Below, piece after piece: positions 24,822 through 30,276 of a DNA stretch of 35,513 nt. The translations under genes were made by a program, and so were the position numbers. The DNA is from a virus. The notes below the pieces were generated by a model, which made no database searches, was not told the origin of the DNA, and saw only the letters and a list, made by a program, of their open reading frames with translations. The stretch covers positions 1 to 35,513 of IMG/VR virus record IMGVR_UViG_3300046557_000399; one strand, written 5' to 3'. Within the stretch, counting starts at the first letter, position 1. Each line of letters opens with the position of its first letter.

Positions 24822-24869
24822 CTACCCATGGTCAGGGATGAGCCCGGACCAAAAACGAGGAGTAGCCAA

Positions 24870-25490
24870 ATGGCTATGACCGAGACGGCTGACACTGGCA
24901 CGAACCGCAAGCTCAATCGCGTGTATCGGACACGTGAGGGCAAGGAAGTGAAGCAGATCGACGAGCATGTCGTCGCCTGCATCATCAAATCCCTTGACGG
25001 TTCCAGATCGTTGGAGATGGACATCCTTGGTCTATTTCCGGCAGGAGACCCCGGGCCATGCATGGGCATAGCTGCGGCTGCCATGGGTCTCTCTACTAGT
25101 GTCGGAAATGCCACGGCTGTGTCCAAACAGATGGGCTGGGACGTTCCACAAATGTTCCAGGCCATGCAAGAACGGTGGGACACGATCGGTGAGGGCGAAT
25201 GGCGCTCTGACCGAGAGGGTGGACCGCGGACTAAGTATCTGGTCGACGCTTGGTTAGCGATGCTTTCTGCCCAGGGTTACAAACTGGCAGAGGACCTCGG
25301 TGACAAGCTGAGGGAGAAGATTGTCTCCGGTGCAGTGACCGGAAAGAGTCTTCTCGAAAAGCCGGCCTTCAGAGCGTTTTACGACGCGGAGGAGGTCAAA
25401 CGTGCTCAGGTGAAAGCGGCCGCTTCAGCCGCTGCAGCGGGCGCGACGTCGATGCCAGACGGTTTGGTCCCGGAAGGCCTTCTGAAGTAG
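24870..25490 (+). CDS. Orphan cassette gene of unknown function
   Basis: 206 residues from the ATG at 24870, preceded by GAGGAG seven bases away; the open frame runs further upstream but without a ribosome site. The protein is helical. It has a basic N-terminus, then CIIKSLDGSRSLEMDILGLF, QMGWDVPQMFQAMQERWDTI, YLVDAWLAMLSAQGYKLAED and an Ala-rich C-terminus. I do not recognise the family. Alone in the window it is richer in G than C on the plus strand, and it has its own operator, promoter candidate and strong terminator, inside an 11-bp inverted repeat. It looks like an independently regulated, recently acquired 'moron' or an early regulator. Confidence 0.75.
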   Translation: MAMTETADTGTNRKLNRVYRTREGKEVKQIDEHVVACIIKSLDGSRSLEMDILGLFPAGDPGPCMGIAAAAMGLSTSVGNATAVSKQMGWDVPQMFQAMQERWDTIGEGEWRSDREGGPRTKYLVDAWLAMLSAQGYKLAEDLGDKLREKIVSGAVTGKSLLEKPAFRAFYDAEEVKRAQVKAAASAAAAGATSMPDGLVPEGLLK

Positions 25491-25514
25491 CGCAGTCCTG
25501 CTAGGTCTAGCAAG

Positions 25515-25544
25515 AGCCCTCGGCCTCTGGTCGGGGGCTTTTCT
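25515..25544 (+). terminator. Rho-independent terminator after the 24870 gene
   Basis: An 11-bp stem AGCCCTCGGCC / GGTCGGGGGCT with two G-T wobbles and a TCT loop, followed by TTTTCT. It begins 25 bp after the stop codon at 25490. This is one of the two convincing intrinsic terminators in the window. Confidence 0.85.
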
Positions 25545-25602
25545 GCGCCAAAAGTACTCCTCTCACTTTCACGTTTAAACTTGGGCACACCGCTCCAAAC
25601 TT

Positions 25603-25632
25603 GGGGTCCTGTTGGCGCGCTCACATTGCCCC
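25603..25632 (+). repeat. 30-nt hairpin, copy 2
   Basis: GGGG at 25603 to CCCC at 25632, with right arm CACATTGCCCC and a more diverged left arm (GGGGTCCTGTT). It starts within the 14-bp repeat CTCCAAACTTGGGG. It is the least conserved of the four copies in its left arm but has the same 30-nt length. It contains GCGCTCACA, the repeat that recurs around 26031-26092. Confidence 0.55.
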
Positions 25633-25649
25633 ATCCCCTTTCCGACTAT

Positions 25650-25673
25650 TCGCCTTATCGCCTGATCGCCTGT
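25650..25673 (+). repeat. Left iteron array (TCGCCT, 8-bp period)
   Basis: TCGCCTTA, TCGCCTGA and TCGCCTGT occur in tandem. The reverse complement of the block, GAACAGGCGA followed by further AGGCGA units, reappears at 25941-25962 on the same strand, forming the inverted partner array. Exact phasing at 8 bp suggests DNA-binding sites for an oligomeric protein. Confidence 0.6.
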
Positions 25674-25768
25674 TCTGCACCCCCCTCCCTCCCGGGGGAG
25701 AGATCGCTCGCACGTGGTGGGGCCAACACGCCGGGTGCCTTGGCGGCGCCGGGCTTGCAAATGCAAAT

Positions 25769-25806
25769 GTGTGTGTATTATAAAAAATTTTTTTTACTAC
25801 ACACAC
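25769..25806. repeat. AT-rich central palindrome
   Basis: Arms GTGTGTGTA and TACACACAC flank AT-rich DNA with six A then eight T at the exact centre. This is by far the most AT-rich short stretch in a GC-rich neighbourhood, so it is a candidate DNA-unwinding element. On the minus strand it also contains a perfect TATAAT (25782 to 25777), but without a -35 box at the right distance. On the plus strand TTGCAA (25755) and TATAAA (25779) are 18 bp apart, so a promoter here cannot be excluded. Confidence 0.65.
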
Positions 25807-25940
25807 TCACACCGCGCTCCGCGCACCCCACCTTCACCTCCTCTCACCCTCTCTCCCTCACTGCCCGCGGCACACCTGCGGCCCGGACGCCACGTTCATT
25901 CCGATCCGCCGCTCCCCCCTCCCCGGGGGGAGGGTCAACT

Positions 25941-25962
25941 AGGCGAACAGGCGATTACGCGA
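25941..25962 (+). repeat. Right iteron array (inverted copies, 8-bp period)
   Basis: AGGCGAAC, AGGCGATT and ACGCGAAT occur in tandem. This is the reverse-complement partner of the left array at 25650-25673, on the opposite side of the AT-rich centre. Confidence 0.6.
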
Positions 25963-25991
25963 ATGCATCCTCCTCACGTGTCTCCAAACTT

Positions 25992-26021
25992 GGGGCGATG
26001 TGCGCTCGCCCACACTGCCCC
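25992..26021 (+). repeat. 30-nt hairpin, copy 3
   Basis: Left arm GGGGCGATGTG, right arm CACACTGCCCC, 8-nt loop, and the stem can extend by CTT/AAG outside. Together with copy 2 it brackets the giant palindrome. There is no T-tract after it. Confidence 0.7.
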
Positions 26022-26030
26022 AAGATTCGA

Positions 26031-26111
26031 GCGCTCACATTCAGGCGCTCACACGTCCTCTCTGCTCACTAACATGTGGCAAACTGCTCACATCACGTGA
26101 CACACTGTGTC
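26031..26111 (+). promoter_or_regulatory. GCTCAC repeat cluster and tandem palindromes
   Basis: GCTCAC occurs at 26033, 26047, 26064 and 26086 within 60 bp, the first two as GCGCTCACA. It is followed by two perfect palindromes, TCACGTGA (26093-26100) and GACACA-C-TGTGTC (26099-26111). No gene covers this stretch. It is a likely protein-binding region for control of the plus-strand gene cluster or for replication. Confidence 0.5.
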
Positions 26112-26294
26112 TAAACAGCATTCAATTAATGCCCTCAAATCGCCCCATTCCCGCCGCAATTCCACCACACTTCCATGCCATACTCCCCCTGTGGGCGAGG
26201 CCTAGGCCCGAATCCTGTTGCCCTTCGGTCCTTCGCAGCCGGCCGCTTACCCCGCAGGCCTCTCGCTCACACTACTCTCGCTTAGAGGTGCCAA
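26112..26294. other. Non-coding leader before the plus-strand cluster
   Basis: No gene or clear promoter is visible here. It holds a GGCCTAGGCC perfect palindrome (around 26199-26208) and another GCTCACA-type repeat near 26267. The transcript of the plus-strand cluster probably begins in or before this stretch. Confidence 0.4.
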
Positions 26295-26459
26295 ATGCAG
26301 CCTATTCACCACGTTGCTATCTACTACTGGCACAAGTATATGACCACAGCAGACTCCACTCTACGTCGTGCTTATGGCCAGAAATACGCAGATGCTTCTA
26401 ATTGGAGTTCATACTATGACCAAAGCCGAACTGATCGCAGCTCTAGCCAATGTTCCTGA
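26295..26459 (+). CDS. Small protein of 54 residues
   Basis: ATG at 26295 preceded by GAGGTGCCAA, a leader almost repeated before the 26699 gene. The peptide has the aromatic, basic core IHHVAIYYWHKYMTT, then LRRAYGQKYADASNWSSYY, and a serine-rich tail. It is protein-like but unrecognised. Its last 44 bases overlap the next gene in another frame. Moderate doubt remains because of its length. Confidence 0.5.
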   Translation: MQPIHHVAIYYWHKYMTTADSTLRRAYGQKYADASNWSSYYDQSRTDRSSSQCS

Positions 26460-26625
26460 CGACGGCGAAATCCTTGTCAAACCCTACTCAGGCGAGGAGT
26501 TCGAGAAAGCACCCTGGCGCTATCAAACGCGAGAAGTCAAGAATGCATACTCAGCTAACGATGATCGCTACACTCAAAGCTCCGTACTCCTAATCGAACT
26601 CAGCGATATCAGCGATAGCCCCTAA
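26416..26625 (+). CDS. Small acidic hypothetical protein
   Basis: 69 residues, ATG at 26416 with GGAG ten bases upstream. MTKAELIAALANVPDDGEIL looks like the start of an alpha/beta protein. A strand LVKPYSGEEF and a C-terminal SVLLIELSDISD follow. The N-terminal T-K-A-E-L-x-x-x-L...D-x-x-I-x-V pattern is common among small phage proteins of unknown function. No partner can be proposed. Confidence 0.65.
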   Translation: MTKAELIAALANVPDDGEILVKPYSGEEFEKAPWRYQTREVKNAYSANDDRYTQSSVLLIELSDISDSP

Positions 26626-26631
26626 CTCCCA

Positions 26632-26662
26632 GGCCCCGGCGCAGCTCACCGCGTTCGGGGCC
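26632..26662 (+). terminator. GC hairpin after the 26416 gene (no U-tract)
   Basis: GGCCCCG (26632-26638) pairs with CGGGGCC (26656-26662), with a 17-nt loop, 7 bp after the stop codon. It could be a pause site, an mRNA-stabilising hairpin or a Rho-assisted terminator. Evidence for actual termination is lacking. Confidence 0.45.
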
Positions 26663-26698
26663 ACGGGCGTGCAAAGACCTCCAACCATTAGGTGTCAA

Positions 26699-26977
26699 AT
26701 GGCTGAAGACCTCAAGCAGACTCGTAGAGTGAAGGCTCTAGTCGTCGTCGCACTAGATTTCGATTGGACACCAGCAGAAGATGACAACTTCAACCCAGAG
26801 GCTGACGTCACTACAGACAAGATCGAAGATTACTTGCATCAATGGCTCACCAACGATTTCGAGTCACTAATACAAGAGTTCGGCTTCTCCGTCGACGATG
26901 TCACCTCACTGTACTTCGAAATCAAAACGCCCACGCCTTCCACTCCCACTTCCACTCCCACTCCCACTCTCGAGTAA
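26699..26977 (+). CDS. Acidic hypothetical protein with Thr/Pro tail
   Basis: 92 residues, ATG at 26699 after TTAGGTGTCAA. The domain VKALVVVALDFDWTPAED, TDKIEDYLHQWLTNDFESLI and VTSLYFEIK has alternating strand and helix. It is followed by a Thr/Pro repeat tail encoded by a CACTCC-type microsatellite (about 26935-26972). The tail length may vary between isolates by slippage. Function unknown. Confidence 0.68.
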   Translation: MAEDLKQTRRVKALVVVALDFDWTPAEDDNFNPEADVTTDKIEDYLHQWLTNDFESLIQEFGFSVDDVTSLYFEIKTPTPSTPTSTPTPTLE

Positions 26978-26984
26978 ACCTCTG

Positions 26985-27014
26985 GGCCAGTTCGCTGCAC
27001 ACCGCGAACTGGCC
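26985..27014 (+). terminator. Perfect 11-bp hairpin after the 26699 gene (no U-tract)
   Basis: GGCCAGTTCGC (26985-26995) and GCGAACTGGCC (27004-27014) with loop TGCACACC. It lies 7 bp after the stop codon. The stem is long and perfect but is followed by TACAGGCG rather than Ts, so it may stabilise the transcript end or mark RNA processing. Confidence 0.5.
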
Positions 27015-27038
27015 TACAGGCGTGAAAGGCAGGTGAAC

Positions 27039-27242
27039 ATGTCTATCCACAACACCGAACGACCTGACTTGTGCTACTGCATCTTCTGCCGCCGCAAACG
27101 CCTCTTAGCCCACTACGGTGCTAAGCCATCGCACGAAGCTAAAGCCAAGGACTTTCTCGTAATGAACACCAAACGCTCGATGTTCATCCTCGGTCCGCGG
27201 TCGCTTCTCACCGGCGAACGAAAGGTAGTAGCTCAACTCTGA
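27039..27242 (+). CDS. Small basic Cys-containing protein
   Basis: 67 residues, ATG at 27039 with AGGTG upstream. LCYCIFCRRKRLLAHYGAKP contains a C-x-C-x-x-C knuckle, possibly a half zinc site. The rest is basic (HEAKAKDFLVMNTKRS) and ends ERKVVAQL. It is followed 8 bp later by a strong terminator, so it probably closes a transcription unit. Unrecognised. Confidence 0.6.
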   Translation: MSIHNTERPDLCYCIFCRRKRLLAHYGAKPSHEAKAKDFLVMNTKRSMFILGPRSLLTGERKVVAQL

Positions 27243-27249
27243 ACTAAAG

Positions 27250-27282
27250 GAGCACAGCCCCCCAAAAGGGCTGTGCTCTTTT
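27250..27282 (+). terminator. Strong rho-independent terminator
   Basis: A perfect 11-bp stem GAGCACAGCCC / GGGCTGTGCTC with loop CCCAAAA and a TTTT tail. It separates the short hairpin-punctuated group (26295-27242) from the long operon beginning at 27304. The next gene's ribosome site AAAGGAG starts right after it. Confidence 0.9.
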
Positions 27283-27303
27283 GCTTCAAAGGAGATCGCT
27301 CCA

Positions 27304-27534
27304 ATGAGACTCTTCATCGTCGACTACACTCACTCCAACGGCCACCACGGCACTCGCGTAGTCCGCTCTCGCAACCACACCGCTCTCCGACACAAACTCT
27401 GGATGTGTTCATCCGCCCGCATCACCGAAGTCAAGCCCACCCGTGCCTGGCGCTGGAATCATCTCAAGTTCGAAGCAGTCTCACCTCGAACAGATTTAGT
27501 CGTTGAAGCTAAAGCGGAGCAAACCAATGCCTGA
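27304..27534 (+). CDS. Basic hypothetical protein
   Basis: 76 residues, ATG at 27304 preceded by AAAGGAGATCGCTCCA. MRLFIVDYTHSNGHHGTRVV and RSRNHTALRHKLWMCSSARI are basic and beta/helix in character, followed by AWRWNHLKFEAV. It is the first gene after the terminator, so it starts the long plus-strand operon. A nucleic-acid-binding role is possible given the charge, but unproved. Confidence 0.65.
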   Translation: MRLFIVDYTHSNGHHGTRVVRSRNHTALRHKLWMCSSARITEVKPTRAWRWNHLKFEAVSPRTDLVVEAKAEQTNA

Positions 27535-27748
27535 ACTACGCACCCCAAAGCAAGAGGAACTCGACACTTACGCCAACACTATCGCTCGACTCGAACCCGA
27601 AGTCGCAATGATCGACGCTGGCGCATACTACGCCTCCGCCGCCATCTCACTCAAGCGCATCGCCGACTCTCTCAATCAACTCACTATGGTTCAAGAGCAC
27701 CTCCTCGATCGGCTAGACAACATCAGCACTAACATCGTGAGGCGCTAA
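27527..27748 (+). CDS. Helical hypothetical protein
   Basis: 73 residues, starting at the ATG 27527 with GGAG eight bases upstream, overlapping the previous gene by 8 bp; an in-frame TTG at 27503 is less likely. The protein is mostly helix: QEELDTYANTIARLEPEVAM, YYASAAISLKRIADSLNQLT, MVQEHLLDRLDNISTNIV. This looks like an antiparallel coiled-coil. Unrecognised. Confidence 0.65.
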   Translation: MPELRTPKQEELDTYANTIARLEPEVAMIDAGAYYASAAISLKRIADSLNQLTMVQEHLLDRLDNISTNIVRR

Positions 27749-27960
27749 TGTCTTCCGGCTTCCAACTCAAGAAGAGCGAAGCAGATGCACTCACTAAGCT
27801 TCTACCTCTCCTCGATCACCTGAGCGCCACTCTAACAGAAGAGGAATTCGCCACACTCAACCTCCTACGGGCTAGACTCAACAATCCCAAGTACTACAAA
27901 CCAAGGACACCCTCCAATGCTATACATCGCAGACCTCTCTCATCACAACAGCCCGACTGA
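27748..27960 (+). CDS. Small helical protein
   Basis: 70 residues, ATG in TAATG overlap with the previous stop. Helices KKSEADALTKLLPLLDHLSA and TEEEFATLNLLRARLNNPKY. The last 15 residues overlap the lysozyme start in a different frame. Together with the two preceding genes it is a short run of small helical proteins. Function unknown. Confidence 0.6.
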   Translation: MSSGFQLKKSEADALTKLLPLLDHLSATLTEEEFATLNLLRARLNNPKYYKPRTPSNAIHRRPLSSQQPD

Positions 27961-28753
27961 CTTTTCCCAAGCCAAAGCCTGGGGAATTCACGGTATCATT
28001 CACAAGGCCACCGAAGGTCTCTCCAACACCGACCCTACCTACGCCTCTCGCCGCCAACTCGCACTAAACGCCAACCTCCTATGGGGCGCATACCACTTCT
28101 TCCGTCCATCAGACCCCATTAAGCAAGTCTCTCACTTCCTCTCTATTGCCTCTCCCGACGCCAACACCCTACTCGCACTTGACCACGAGGACTCCAACTG
28201 CTCCGCAGCCATGGCCATCACCTTCCTCAAGGAACTTGAGCAGCGCATCGGCCGCAAATGTCCACTCTACTCCGGTCACCTAATCAAGGAACAACTCCAA
28301 GATCAAGTCGACTCCTACCTACGCCAATGCCCACTCTGGCTCGCTCAATACGGCCCCACTGCCGTCCTACCCAACACTTGGAACGACTACTTCCTCTGGC
28401 AATTCACTGGCGACGGCCTCGGCCCAGGCCCTCACTCAGTCCCCGGCCTCGGAATCAACATCGACTTGAATCGCTACCAAGGGACAGAAGAACAACTCAG
28501 ACTCGACTGGACTTCCTCCTCCACCTCCACCTCCACCTCAATGCAAACCTCCTTCAATCAATGGCTCCAATCTTCACTCAACCTCTTCGGAGCTCACCTC
28601 CTAGTCGACGGCCGCTTCGGCCCAGTCACTCTCCTCGCTCTCCGCACTTATCAGGCCGAACAGAACCTCCAAGTCACTGGCCACTTCGACTCTCCAACTC
28701 TCAACTCACTTCTCACTGAACTCCAACATAGGATCACCACCTCCAATGCATAA
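27917..28753 (+). CDS. GH25 lysozyme with C-terminal peptidoglycan-binding domain
   Basis: 278 residues, ATG at 27917 with AAGGA upstream. The GH25 fold is complete: D6 in IADLSHHN, E33 (HKATEG), W/Y-H-F (57-61), the catalytic D89-H-E91 (LALDHED), YSGHLIKEQ, WLAQYG, and the C-terminal WQFTGDG/IDLNRYQG. A Ser/Thr linker (about 200-210) leads to a peptidoglycan-binding repeat (DGRFGPVTLLALRTYQAEQN, then GHFDSPTLNSLL). The enzyme cleaves the MurNAc-GlcNAc bond. No signal peptide is seen, so it needs a holin or acts from lysed cells. It is distinct from the GH108-like protein in the late operon. Confidence 0.92.
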   Translation: MLYIADLSHHNSPTDFSQAKAWGIHGIIHKATEGLSNTDPTYASRRQLALNANLLWGAYHFFRPSDPIKQVSHFLSIASPDANTLLALDHEDSNCSAAMAITFLKELEQRIGRKCPLYSGHLIKEQLQDQVDSYLRQCPLWLAQYGPTAVLPNTWNDYFLWQFTGDGLGPGPHSVPGLGINIDLNRYQGTEEQLRLDWTSSSTSTSTSMQTSFNQWLQSSLNLFGAHLLVDGRFGPVTLLALRTYQAEQNLQVTGHFDSPTLNSLLTELQHRITTSNA

Positions 28754-28991
28754 ACCACCTCCAATAAACTCCCATCTCCTCTATGGCTCAAAGCTCATAC
28801 CTACTTACATCGCAGACACTCCTGTCTTGGTCGTCTTCGGGCCAAAGCACATCAAGCGCATAGTCACTAACGATGATCAACTCCGCTTAATCTACCTCGA
28901 AGAGACCGAACTTCGTCAACTCGAAATACAACTCGTCGAACAGGAGGTACTTCAAGAGGCCGACTTAAGGTCAAGCACTCACCACGAGTAG
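28746..28991 (+). CDS. Small hypothetical protein
   Basis: 81 residues, ATG overlapping the lysozyme stop. LIPTYIADTPVLVVFGPKHI and RIVTNDDQLRLIYLEETEL are strand-rich, then a Glu/Gln-rich helix. Nothing recognisable. Its coupling to the lysozyme gene suggests shared expression rather than shared function. Confidence 0.55.
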   Translation: MHKPPPINSHLLYGSKLIPTYIADTPVLVVFGPKHIKRIVTNDDQLRLIYLEETELRQLEIQLVEQEVLQEADLRSSTHHE

Positions 28992-29065
28992 AACGAGCTC
29001 TGCGCTCTATGCGCTCAGCCGGGCAGCGCACAGACATTCCCAACCCCCGGCAAAAGGAGCCTACC

Positions 29066-29287
29066 ATGCCCTCTTACTCCTTCAAGAAGATAGTCGACTA
29101 CACTCCAGATGAACTCGAGTCCGCAATCAAGGCCTCTCTCCAACACTGCGGTGAACACGGCGGCCTCGATTTCTACATCCTACTCAACGGCGTCGACGCG
29201 TACTTCGAGAAGCGGAACCGCAAGCGCCAACTTGAGACAAAGGCCAACCCCTCAAAGGTCAACCCCCCATCCGGAGCTAGCTCGTAA
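29066..29287 (+). CDS. Small hypothetical protein
   Basis: 73 residues; ATG 29066 has AAAGGAG eight bases upstream, which decides against the in-frame start at 29009. FKKIVDYTPDELESAIKASL and GGLDFYILLNGVDAYFEKRN suggest a small alpha/beta domain, followed by a basic tail. The 75-bp gap before it holds a palindrome-like GCGCT stretch but no gene. Confidence 0.62.
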   Translation: MPSYSFKKIVDYTPDELESAIKASLQHCGEHGGLDFYILLNGVDAYFEKRNRKRQLETKANPSKVNPPSGASS

Positions 29288-29301
29288 AGGAGCCCCTAAA
29301 G

Positions 29302-29532
29302 ATGCCTTCTCGCCTGCCAAGCGTCACCCGCACTTCACGACCCGAGCCTCGCTGGCCTTGGCAGGCACCTACTTGCTCTGCCAACGTCGGTGAATTCACT
29401 CTCCGCTGGCGAAAGCCAGAGCAAGGCTCTCTCTGCACCAACCGCGGAATTATCTCCATCGACGGAGTTCACTTCTGCGAACGACACGCCGGCCGCTTCC
29501 TCCTCACTTGGCACTTGAAGAACGGAGTCTAA
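29302..29532 (+). CDS. Small Cys/His-containing protein
   Basis: 76 residues, ATG at 29302 after AAAGGAG (with a longer spacing). The core is PTCSANVGEFTLRWRKPEQG, SLCTNRGIISIDGVHFCERH. The four cysteine/histidine positions (C, C, C-x-x-H) look like a treble-clef or zinc-ribbon site. The pattern S-L-C-x-N-R-G...H-F-C-x-x-H recalls small phage zinc proteins. Function unknown. Confidence 0.6.
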   Translation: MPSRLPSVTRTSRPEPRWPWQAPTCSANVGEFTLRWRKPEQGSLCTNRGIISIDGVHFCERHAGRFLLTWHLKNGV

Positions 29533-29534
29533 TC

Positions 29535-29786
29535 ATGGCGCTCTCAATCTCACTCTTCGATCCCCAACTCACCTACTCCCATACCCTCCAATTCTCCGAC
29601 GGAGCCACTTGCGACACCCTCACCATCCAAGGCCACACTACTGACGGAGAGCCACTCACCCTCTCTTTAGACCTCCACCAACTCTCCATTCCCCACAGAG
29701 CTATACTCGCACAGCTCAACACTCCAAAGGACATCACAGCACATCTCCCAACCCTCGACCTCGCCATCGACGAGATTCCCTTCTGA
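29535..29786 (+). CDS. Small beta-rich protein
   Basis: 83 residues, ATG 29535 after GGAGTCTAATC. Strands LSISLFDPQLTYSHTLQFSD and TLTIQGHTTDGEPLTLSLDL suggest a small beta-sheet domain, followed by LHQLSIPHRAILAQLNTPK and an acidic end. It is probably a single-domain protein of unknown role. Confidence 0.6.
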   Translation: MALSISLFDPQLTYSHTLQFSDGATCDTLTIQGHTTDGEPLTLSLDLHQLSIPHRAILAQLNTPKDITAHLPTLDLAIDEIPF

Positions 29787-29798
29787 ACTCTATCACTC

Positions 29799-29838
29799 AC
29801 TGGAGTCTCTCACTGGAGTCTACCACTTACTGGAGTCT
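29799..29838 (+). repeat. Triplicated Shine-Dalgarno-containing repeat
   Basis: ACTGGAGTCT occurs three times, at 29799, 29812 and 29829. The last copy, with TACC, is the ribosome site for the gene at 29842. The same GGAGTCT core precedes the starts at 29535 and 33100. It may be a slippage or duplication product, or it may raise ribosome recruitment. Confidence 0.6.
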
Positions 29839-29841
29839 ACC

Positions 29842-30150
29842 ATGCAAGTCAATTGGCGTAGCATTTGGCTCTCCCTCTACCAACTCGAACGAAAGCACAT
29901 CACTCCACTTCAATGCCAACAGCACCTCCAATCCGCAGGCCTTGACCTAGAGAACTCCAACCTCCGAATAGTTGAAGTCCTGAATACTGGCTACTACACT
30001 ATGACCAAGGAGCTCCTACCATGTCCTCTTCCCTCACCATCACACACCCAACTCGAGGCGAGCTCGAAGTCGAATACGACATTGAATCTGCCGATCCCGA
30101 CGTCGGCATCGCCCATGCCTACGCCAACATCACCTCAGTTAGAGTTCTAG
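29842..30150 (+). CDS. Hypothetical protein with long out-of-frame overlap
   Basis: 102 residues, ATG 29842 with GGAGTCTACC upstream. The first half (VNWRSIWLSLYQLERKHITP, QCQQHLQSAGLDLENSNLRI) is well formed. The second half (Pro/Thr/Ser-rich) overlaps the next gene by 130 bp and may be only a by-product of that gene's C-rich sequence. The first gene may really be shorter than the frame allows, or a translated overlap. Its ribosome site supports it being made. Confidence 0.52.
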   Translation: MQVNWRSIWLSLYQLERKHITPLQCQQHLQSAGLDLENSNLRIVEVLNTGYYTMTKELLPCPLPSPSHTQLEASSKSNTTLNLPIPTSASPMPTPTSPQLEF

Positions 30151-30263
30151 GCGACAATGCTCAAGTCACTCTCACTATGAAGGAATGCGAATGGCTTCAA
30201 GAGAAATGCGATGAAGCCATCTACGACAACGAGGGAGACAACTACGATCTCGATCGCACCTAG
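30021..30263 (+). CDS. Acidic hypothetical protein
   Basis: 80 residues, ATG at 30021 with AAGGAGCTCCTACC upstream. SLTITHPTRGELEVEYDIES and VRVLGDNAQVTLTMKECEWL show a beta-rich domain, ending in an acidic helix with KCDEAIYDNEGD. It is confidently a gene because of its ribosome site and composition. No family is recognised. Confidence 0.65.
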   Translation: MSSSLTITHPTRGELEVEYDIESADPDVGIAHAYANITSVRVLGDNAQVTLTMKECEWLQEKCDEAIYDNEGDNYDLDRT

Positions 30264-30276
30264 AGGAACCGAGCAA

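Larger units (their letters stand above)
24732..25578. repeat. 11-bp inverted repeat flanking the cassette
   Basis: TTAAACGTGAA occurs at 24732-24742 and in inverted form, TTCACGTTTAA, at 25568-25578. The 847-bp interval holds the operator, promoter candidate, 24870 gene and its terminator. This may be the trace of an inserted element or a pair of binding sites for the same protein. No target-site duplication could be made out. Confidence 0.5.
25593..26021. other. Giant imperfect palindrome; putative replication origin or master cis-element
   Basis: Non-coding. Ordered elements mirror each other around an AT-rich centre at 25787/25788. Left: hairpin 25603-25632, three TCGCCT units at an 8-bp period (25650, 25658, 25666), and a C/G palindrome near 25694. 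Centre: 25769-25806, with nine-base arms GTGTGTGTA and TACACACAC around A6/T8. Right: a C/G palindrome near 25925, three inverted A(G/C)GCGA units at an 8-bp period (25941, 25949, 25957), and hairpin 25992-26021. The right arm is about 40 bp longer because of a polypyrimidine insert. The 14-bp direct repeat CTCCAAACTTGGGG borders it at 25593 and 25982. Iterons plus an AT-rich core are typical of theta origins; no initiator gene is recognised. Confidence 0.6.

Noticed and set aside
24540-24869. A longer upstream version of the 24870 gene in the same frame
   Set aside because: No ribosome site at the far start, the region would code through the C/G hairpins and operator, and GAGGAG is correctly placed before 24870.
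25581-26401. Several plus-strand frames through the giant palindrome
   Set aside because: They are Pro/Arg/Ser/His-rich translations of repeats and palindromes, have no ribosome sites and share no recognisable domain.
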